Source: Liolophura sinensis
Lineage: Eukaryota; Mollusca; Polyplacophora; Chitonida; Chitonidae
DNA length: 46,093 bases
Assembly (NCBI RefSeq): GCF_032854445.1
Contig: NW_027018288.1
Location: forward strand, 1 to 46,093
Direction of reading: 5' to 3'
The notes beneath the pieces were generated by a model. That model was not told the DNA's origin and made no database searches. It saw only the letters and a list, made by a program, of their open reading frames with translations. Position 1 is the stretch's first letter. Each line of letters begins with the position of its first letter. Positions 39,020 through 46,093 of the stretch are shown here, piece by piece. The position numbers and the translations under genes were made by a program.

Positions 39020-39569
39020 CAAAAGTATTGGTCGGAGAGCAACGCAGTTTGCACCATTCGATTTCTCGTCACAAAATACGTCGGATTAGCCTCTTACCAG
39101 CAGCATTGGAACAGTTTTTCCACTTTTGGATTTTTGCCTGGTCTTTTTGCGAATTGAAATCGGGTACATTAGCTATGTACAATCGCGACTGGTCATTACT
39201 ATATTCAATTTTTCATTATAAGTTATGTGCCCTTCGGTAGCCCAGACGACGTCAAATCTTTGGGCCAAGCCCATTTAACTCACCCAGCAAATGTCTTACT
39301 TCTAAGTCGAAGAAAAACTCAATGTCTTTATCTACATGTAGAAAAACCACACCATTTGTATATAAAAAAAACAAAAGGTACTTGATACAATCCGCTGTAA
39401 AAAGTACAATTGAACACTGACCCACATCAATAAGGTGCCAAAGGATGCGCAATTGGGCCAGGCATCTCCAGCTGTTGAAAAATTGCAAATTTCCTTGGTT
39501 TCCATGGAGTAAGAGCCGTTGCTGGGCACGTGGTCTTGACATCATTGATTATTCATTTGTGGCTACAGC
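39020..39569 (+). repeat. Mosaic monomer C72 (I front, D middle, I back)
   Basis: It has G132, G145, A147, G153 and T190 as in type I, then AGCA at 267-270 with A295 as in type D, then A343, T372 and G514 as in type I. It also has A27, otherwise seen only in C59 and C73. Two switches in one unit suggest gene conversion rather than a single crossover. A type D identity for the middle fits its place directly after a type B monomer, the usual B-D neighbourhood (C6-C7, C25-C26). Confidence 0.65.
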
Positions 39570-40119
39570 CAAAAGTATTGGTGGGAGAGCAACGCAGTTT
39601 GCACCATTCGATTTCTCGTCACAAAATACGTCGGATTAGCCTCTTACCAGCAGCATTGGAACAGTTTTTCTACTTTTGGATTTTTGCCTGGTCTTTTTGC
39701 GAATTGAATTCGGCTACATTAACTATGTACAATCGCGACTGGTCATTACTATATTCAACTTTTCATTATAAGTTTTGTGCCCTTCGGTAGCCCAGACGAC
39801 GTCAAATCTTTGGGCCAAGCCCATTTAACTCACCCAGCAAATGTCTTACTTCTAAGTCGAAGACAAACTCAATGTCTTTATCTACATGTAGAAAAACCAC
39901 ACCATTTGTATATAAAAAAAACACAAGGTACTTGATACAACCCGCTGTAAAAAGTACAATTGAACACTGACCCACATCAATAAGGTGCCAAAGGATGCGC
40001 AATTGGGCCAGGCATCTCCAGCTGTTGAAAAATTGCAAATTTCCTTGGTTTCCATGGAGTAAGAGCCGTTGCTGGGCACGTGATCTTGACATCATTGATT
40101 ATTCATTTGTGGCTACAGC

Positions 40120-41766
40120 CAAAAGTATTGGTCGGAGAGCAACGCGGTTTGCACCATTCGATTTCTCGTCACAAAATACGTCGGATTAGCCTCTTACCAG
40201 CAGCATTGGAACAGTTTTTCCACTTTTGGATTTTTGCCTGGTCTTTTTGCTAATTGAAATCGGCTACATTAACTATGTACAATCGCGACTGGTCATTACT
40301 ATATTCAACATTTCATTATAAGTTATGTGCCCTTCGGTAGCCCAGACGACGTCAAATCTTTGGGCCAAGCCCATTTAACTCACCCAGCAAATGTCTTACT
40401 TCTAAGTCGAAGACAAACTCAATGTCTTTATCTACATGTAGAAAAACCACACCATTTGTATAAAAAAAACAAAAGGTACTTGATACAACCCGCTGTAAAA
40501 AGTACAATTGAACACTGACCCACATCAATAAGGTGCCAAAGGATGCGCAATTGGGCCAGGCATCTCCAGCTGTTGAAAAATTGCAAATTTCTATGGTTTC
40601 CATGGAGTAAGAGCCGTTGCTGGGCACGTGATCTTGACATCATTGATTATTCATTTGTGGCTACAGCCAAAAGTATTGGTCGGAGAGCAACGCGGTTTGC
40701 ACCATTCGATTTCTCGTCACAAAATACGTCGGATTAGCCTCTTACCAGCAGCATTGGAACAGTTTTTCCACTTTTGGATTTTTGCCTGGTCTTTTTGCTA
40801 ATTGAAATCGGCTGCATTAACTATGTACAATCGCGACTGGTCATTACTATATTCAACTTTTCATTATAAGTTATGTGCCCTTCGGTAGCCCAGACGACGT
40901 CAAATCTTTGGGCCAAGCCCATTTAACTCACCCAACAAATGTCTTACTTCTAAGTCGAAGACAAACTCAATGTCTTTATCTACATGTAGAAAAACCACAC
41001 CATTTGTATGTAAAAAAAACAAAAGGTACTTGATACAATCCGCTGTAAAAAGTACAATTGAACACTGACCCACATCAATAAGGTGCCAAAGGATGCGCAA
41101 TTGGGCCAGGCATCTCCAGCTGTTGAAAAATTGCAAATTTCCTTGGTTTCCATGGAGTAAGAGCCGTTGCTGGGCACGTGATCTTGACATCATTGATTAT
41201 TCATTTGTGGCTGCAGCCAAAAGTATTGGTCGGAGAGCAACGCGGTTTGCACCATTCGATTTCTCGTCACAAAATACGTCGGATTAGCCTCTTACCAGCA
41301 GCATTGGAACAGTTTTTCCACTTTTGGATTTTTGCCTGGTCTTTTTGCTTATTGAAATCGGGTACATTAGCTATGTACAATCGCGACTGGTCATTACTAT
41401 ATTCAATTTTTCATTATAAGTTATGTGCCCTTCGGTAGCCCAGACGACGTCAAATCTTTGGGCCAAGCCCATTTAACTCACCCAACAAATGTCTTACTTC
41501 TAAGTCGAAGACAAACTCAATGTCTTTATCTACATGTAGAAAAACCACACCATTTGTATGTAAAAAAACAAAAGGTACTTGATACAATCCGCTGTAAAAA
41601 GTACAATTGAACACTGACCCACATCAATAAGGTGCCAAAGGATGCGCAATTGGGCCAGGCATCTCCAGCTGTTGAAAAATTGCAAATTTCCTTGGTTTCC
41701 ATGGAGTAAGAGCCGTTGCTGGGCACGTGATCTTGACATCATTGATTATTCATTTGTGGCTACAGC
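40120..41766 (+). repeat. H-A-B module (C74-C76)
   Basis: This is the counterpart of 32429-34076 in the second 14-mer copy. The only difference noticed is one A fewer in the A tract of C76. Confidence 0.8.
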
Positions 41767-42317
41767 CAAAAGTATTGGTCGGAGAGCAACGCGGTTTGCA
41801 CCATTCGATTTCTCGTCACAAAATACGTCGGATTAGCCTCTTACCAGCAGCATTGGAACAGTTTTTCCACTTTTGGATTTTTGCCTGGTCTTTTTGCGAA
41901 TTAAAATCGGCTACATTAACTATGTACAATCGCGACTGGTCATTACTATATTCAACTTTTCATTATAAGTTATGTGCCCTTCGGTAGCCCAGACGACGTC
42001 AAATCTTTGGGCCAAGCCCATTTAACTCACCCAGCAAATGTATTACTTCTAAGTCGAAGACAAACTCAATGTCTTTATCTACATGTAAAAAAACCACACC
42101 ATTTGTATATAAAAAAAACACAAGGTACTTGATACAATCCGCTGTAAAAAGTACAATTGAAACACTGACCCACATCAAAAAGGTGCCAAAGGATGCGCAA
42201 TTGGGCCAGGCATCTCCAGCTGTTGAAAAATTGCAAATTTCCTTGGTTTCCATGGAGTAAGAGCCGTTGCTGGGCACGTGATCTTGACATCATTGATTAT
42301 TCATTTGTGGCTACAGC

Positions 42318-42866
42318 CAAAAGTATTGGTCGGAGAGCAACGCGGTTTGCACCATTCGATTTCTCGTCACAAAATACGTCGGATTAGCCTCTTACCAGCA
42401 GCATTGGAACAGTTTTTCTACTTTTGGATTTTTGCCTGGTCTTTTTGCGAATTGAAATCGGGTACATTAGCTATGTACAATCGCGACTGGTCATTACTAT
42501 ATTCAATTTTTCATTATAAGTTATGTGCCCTTCGGTAGCCCAGACGACGTCAAATCTTTGGGCCAAGCCCATTTAACTCACCCCAGTAAATGTCTTACTT
42601 CTAAGTCGAAGACAAACTCAATGTCTTTATCTACATGTAGAAAAACCACACCATTTGTATAAAAAAAACAAAAGGTACTTGATACAACCCGCTGTAAAAA
42701 GTACAATTGAACACTGACCCACATCAATAAGGTGCCAAAGGATGCGCAATTGGGCCAGGCATCTCCAGCTGTTGAAAAATTGCAAATTTCTATGGTTTCC
42801 ATGGAGTAAGAGCCGTTGCTGGGCACGTGATCTTGACATCATTGATTATTCATTTGTGGCTACAGC
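42318..42866 (+). repeat. Chimeric monomer C78, twin of C64
   Basis: It has the same L front and H back as 34628-35175, with one extra C near 42582 and an A tract one base longer. Sharing the junction shows that the chimera existed before the 14-mer was duplicated. Confidence 0.72.
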
Positions 42867-43965
42867 CAAAAGTATTGGTCGGAGAGCAACGCGGTTTGCA
42901 CCATTCGATTTCTCGTCACAAAATACGTCGGATTAGCCTCTTACCAGCAGCATTGGAACAGTTTTTCCACTTTTGGATTTTTGCCTGGTCTTTTTGCTAA
43001 TTGAAATCGGCTGCATTAACTATGTACAATCGCGACTGGTCATTACTATATTCAACTTTTCATTATAAGTTATGTGCCCTTCGGTAGCCCAGACGACGTC
43101 AAATCTTTGGGCCAAGCCCATTTAACTCACCCAACAAATGTCTTACTTCTAAGTCGAAGACAAACTCAATGTCTTTATCTACATGTAGAAAAACCACACC
43201 ATTTGTATGTAAAAAAAACAAAAGGTACTTGATTACAATCCGCTGTAAAAAAGTACAATTGAACACTGACCCACATCAATAAGGTGCCAAAGGATGCGCA
43301 ATTGGGCCAGGCATCTCCAGCTGTTGAAAAATTGCAAATTTCCTTGGTTTCCATGGAGTAAGAGCCGTTGCTGGCACGTGATCTTGACATCATTGATTAT
43401 TCATTTGTGGCTGCAGCCAAAAGTATTGTCGGAGAGCAACGCGGTTTGCACCATTCGATTTCTCGTCACAAAATACGTCGGATTAGCCTCTTACCAGCAG
43501 CATTGGAACAGTTTTTCCACTTTTGGATTTTGCCTGGTCTTTTTGCTTATTGAAATCGGGTACATTAGCTATGTACAATCGCGACTGGTCATTACTATAT
43601 TCAATTTTTCATTATAAGTTATGTGCCCTTCGGTAGCCCAGACGACGTCAAATCTTTGGGCCAAGCCCATTTAACTCACCCAACAAATGTCTTACTTCTA
43701 AGTCGAAGACAAACTCAATGTCTTTATCTACATGTAGAAAAACCACACCATTTGTATATAAAAAAAACAAAAGGTACTTGATACAATCCGCTGTAAAAAG
43801 TACAATTGAACACTGACCCACATCAATAAGGTGCCAAAGGATGCGCAATTGGGCCAGGCATCTCCAGCTGTTGAAAAATTGCAAATTTCCTTGGTTTCCA
43901 TGGAGTAAGAGCCGTTGCTGGGCACGTGATCTTGACATCATTGATTATTCATTTGTGGCTACAGC
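42318..43965 (+). repeat. (L/H)-A-B module (C78-C80)
   Basis: This is the counterpart of 34628-36275, with the same A343 in its B unit. Extra or missing single bases occur near 43232, 43252, 43374, 43429 and 43531. Confidence 0.75.
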
Positions 43966-45618
43966 CAAAAGTATTGGTGGGAGAGCAACGCGGTTTGGCA
44001 ACCATTCGATTTCTCGTCACAAAATACGTCGGATTAGCCTCTTACCAGCAGCATTGGAACAGTTTTTCTACTTTTGGATTTTTGCCTGGTCTTTTTGCGA
44101 ATTGAATTCGGCTACATTAACTATGTACAATCGCGACTGGTCATTACTATATTCAACTTTTCATTATAAGTTTTGTGCCCTTCGGTAGCCCAGACGACGT
44201 CAAATCTTTGGGCCAAGCCCATTTAACTCACCCAGCAAATGTCTTACTTCTAAGTCGAAGACAAACTCAATGTCTTTATCTACATGTAGAAAAACCACAC
44301 CATTTGTATATAAAAAAAACAAAAGGTACTTGATACAATCCGCTGTAAAAAGTACAATTGAACACTGACCCACATCAATAAGGTGCCAAAGGATGCGCAA
44401 TTGGGCCAGGCATCTCCAGCTGTTGAAAAATTGCAAATTTTCCTTGGTTTCCATGGAGTAAGAGCCGTTGCTGGGCACGTGATCTTGACATCATTGATTA
44501 TTCATTTGTGGCTACAGCCAAAAGTATTGGTCGGAGAGCAACGCGGTTTGCAACCATTCGATTTCTCGTCACAAAATACGTCGGATTAGCCTCTTACCAG
44601 CAGCATTGGAACAGTTTTTTCCACTTTTGGATTTTTGCCTGGTCATTTTGCTAATTGAAATCGGCTACATTAACTATGTACAATCGCGACTGGTCATTAC
44701 TATATTCAACATTTCATTATAAGTTATGTGCCCTTCGGTAGCCCAGACGACGTCAAATCTTTGGGCCAAGCCCATTTAACTCACCCAGCAAATGTCTTAC
44801 TTCTAAGTCGAAGACAAACTCAATGTCTTTATCTACATGTAGAAAAACCACACCATTTGTATATAAAAAAAACACAAGGTACTTGATACAACCCGCTGTA
44901 AAAAGTACAATTGAACACTGACCCACATCAATAAGGTGCCAAAGGATGCGCAATTGGGCCAGGCATCTCCAGCTGTTGAAAAATTGCAAATTTCCTTGGT
45001 TTCCATGGAGTAAGAGCCGTTGCTGGGCACGTGATCTTGACATCATTGATTATTCATTTGTGGCTACAGCCAAAAGTATTGGTCGGAGAGCAACGCGGTT
45101 TGCACCATTCGATTTCTCGTCACAAAATACGTCGGATTAGCCTCTTACCAGCAGCATTGGAACAGTTTTTCCACTTTTGGATTTTTGCCTGGTCTTTTTG
45201 CTAATTGAAATCGGCTACATTAACTATGTACAATCGCGACTGGTCATTACTATATTCAACATTTCATTATAAGTTATGTGCCCTTCGGTAGCCCAGACGA
45301 CGTCAAATCTTTGGGCCAAGCCCATTTAACTCACCCAGCAAATGTCTTACTTCTAAGTCGAAGACAAACTCAATGTCTTTATCTACATGTAGAAAAACCA
45401 CACCATTTGTATAAAAATAACAAAAGGTACTTGATACAACCCGCTGTAAAAAGTACAATTGAACACTGACCCACATCAATAAGGTGCCAAAGGATGCGCA
45501 ATTGGGCCAGGCATCTCCAGCTGTTGAAAAATTGCAAATTTCTATGGTTTCCATGGAGTAAGAGCCGTTGCTGGGCACGTGATCTTGACATCATTGATTA
45601 TTCATTTGTGGCTACAGC

Positions 45619-46093
45619 CAAAAGTATTGGTCGGAGAGCAACGCGGTTTGCACCATTCGATTTCTCGTCACAAAATACGTCGGATTAGCCTCATACCAGC
45701 AGCATTGGAACAGTTTTTCTACTTTTGGATTTTTGCCTGGTCTTTTTGCTAATTGAAATCGGCTGCATTAACTATGTACAATCGCGACTGGTCATTACTA
45801 TATTCAACTTTTCATTATAAGTTATGTGCCCTTCGGTAGCCCAGACGACGTCAAATCTTTGGGCCAAGCCCATTTAACTCACCCAACAAATGTCTTACTT
45901 CTAAGTCGAAGACAAACTCAATGTCTTTATCTACATGTAGAAAAACCACACACCATTTGTATGTAAAAAAAACAAAAGGTACTTGATACAATCCGCTGTA
46001 AAAAGTACAATTGAACACTGACCCACATCAATAAGGTGCCAAAGGATGCGCAATTGGGCCAGGCATCTCCAGCTGTTGAAAAAATTGCAAATT
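45619..46093 (+). repeat. Partial terminal monomer C84 (type A, counterpart of C70)
   Basis: 475 bases of a type A unit, ended by the window edge. It shares the otherwise unique A75 and T102 with the monomer at 37923. There is an extra CA near 45950 and an extra A near 46083. The array clearly continues beyond the window. Confidence 0.85.

Larger units (their letters stand above)
31879..39569 (+). repeat. 14-monomer higher-order repeat, copy 1 (C59-C72)
   Basis: Starts and types: 31879 J, 32429 H, 32977 A, 33527 B, 34077 C, 34628 L/H, 35176 A, 35726 B, 36276 J, 36827 G, 37375 H, 37923 A, 38471 B, 39020 I/D mosaic. Markers are A27 in C59, a TAAAAATAAC form of the A tract in C69 and A75 in C70. 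All recur in order from 39570. It abuts the 13-mer repeat with no spacer. C68-C71 carry several private one-base deletions. Confidence 0.9.
1..46093 (+). repeat. Satellite DNA array, ~550-bp monomer, 83 full copies plus one partial
   Basis: The sequence returns to the same phrase every 550 bases from first base to last, always in the same orientation. Unit starts at 1, 551, 1101, 1651, 2201 and so on were followed through to 45619. Most copies are exactly 550 bp; typed exceptions are 548 bp (2-base loss in the TATA-like tract) and 549-551 bp (A-run length). Copies differ at a handful of positions each, and most differences are alleles shared by several copies, so monomer types can be recognised. 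No unique flanking DNA is seen at either end. Such arrays are known as eukaryotic satellites maintained by unequal exchange and conversion. The family and host are not recognised. No stretch inside it carries a supportable gene. Confidence 0.98.
39570..46093 (+). repeat. 14-monomer higher-order repeat, copy 2, cut by the window end (C73-C84)
   Basis: Starts: 39570, 40120, 40668, 41218, 41767, 42318, 42867, 43418, 43966, 44519, 45071, 45619. Type order J-H-A-B-C-L/H-A-B-J-G-H-A matches C59-C70 one for one. I noticed no base substitution between the paired monomers; what differs is single-base gains and losses, such as an extra A near 42160, an extra C near 42582 and missing bases near 43374 and 43429. 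Two more monomers would be expected beyond the window. Confidence 0.88.

Noticed and set aside
1-46093. CRISPR array
   Set aside because: The repeating unit is 550 bp with no short direct repeats separated by unique spacers, and no cas-like gene is present.
1-46093. Ribosomal DNA, 5S array or histone/snRNA gene repeat
   Set aside because: No stretch of the monomer resembles a 5S gene promoter, rRNA core, snRNA or histone sequence that I recognise.
1-46093. Transposon or insertion sequence with terminal repeats
   Set aside because: No terminal inverted repeats, target-site duplications, transposase or reverse transcriptase frames, and no break in the tandem register where an insertion could sit.
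1-46093. Telomeric or simple-sequence tracts
   Set aside because: No TTAGG/TTAGGG-like runs. The only simple sequence is the A-run of about 8 bases in each monomer.

Overview
The whole window is one uninterrupted satellite DNA array. A monomer of about 550 bp is repeated head to tail on one strand: 83 complete copies and a 475-bp partial copy, running off both ends of the window. I numbered the copies C1 to C84, taking the base that begins CAAAAGTATTGG as unit position 1. C1 is 1-550 and the partial C84 is 45619-46093. I see no real gene, RNA gene, transposon, CRISPR array or unique sequence. The many short open frames are the same few accidental frames recurring every 550 bp.

The arrangement is that of a eukaryotic satellite, as at a centromere, heterochromatin block or sex/B chromosome. 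I do not recognise the monomer and cannot name the organism. The reference monomer has 225 G+C in 550 bases (40.9%). It has 18 CpG against about 22.8 expected (ratio about 0.79), so CpG is hardly depleted. That fits a lineage with little germline CpG methylation better than a vertebrate, but only weakly.

The copies differ by a limited set of shared alleles, so they can be typed and the layout read from the order of types. My labels are: A = G147 with AACA at 267-270, usually G343; B = T133; C = A137+A276+A322+A412; D = A137+A295; E = C122+A125, G288/T292, T449, TA at 475-476; F = G132 with A191; G = A125+A191+C355+C372; H = 2-base-shorter TATA tract, C372, TA at 475-476; I = G145, T260/T269, G514; J = EcoRI site made by T140; K to Q = rarer types.

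Region by region: (1) 1-17574 is an irregular older-looking mosaic. Blocks of types recur at offsets of 10 copies (C7-C10 / C17-C20) and 19 copies (C2-C9 / C21-C28). (2) 17575-31878 is a 13-monomer higher-order repeat of about 7.15 kb present exactly twice. (3) 31879-46093 is a different 14-monomer higher-order repeat of about 7.69 kb, present once in full and once cut off by the window end. It contains a smaller nested H-A-B module. Several monomers are clear chimeras of two types, which marks unequal crossover or conversion points.

Single-base indels are bunched in blocks (about 11.3-20.8, 36.9-38.8 and 42.1-46.1 kb), whereas about 20.9-36.8 kb is almost perfectly in 550-bp register. This looks like varying consensus quality of a long-read assembly and should be settled before small differences are interpreted. 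I did not find a new coding system. What is worth attention is the two-tier higher-order repeat structure, the recombination junctions and the unevenly conserved monomer.
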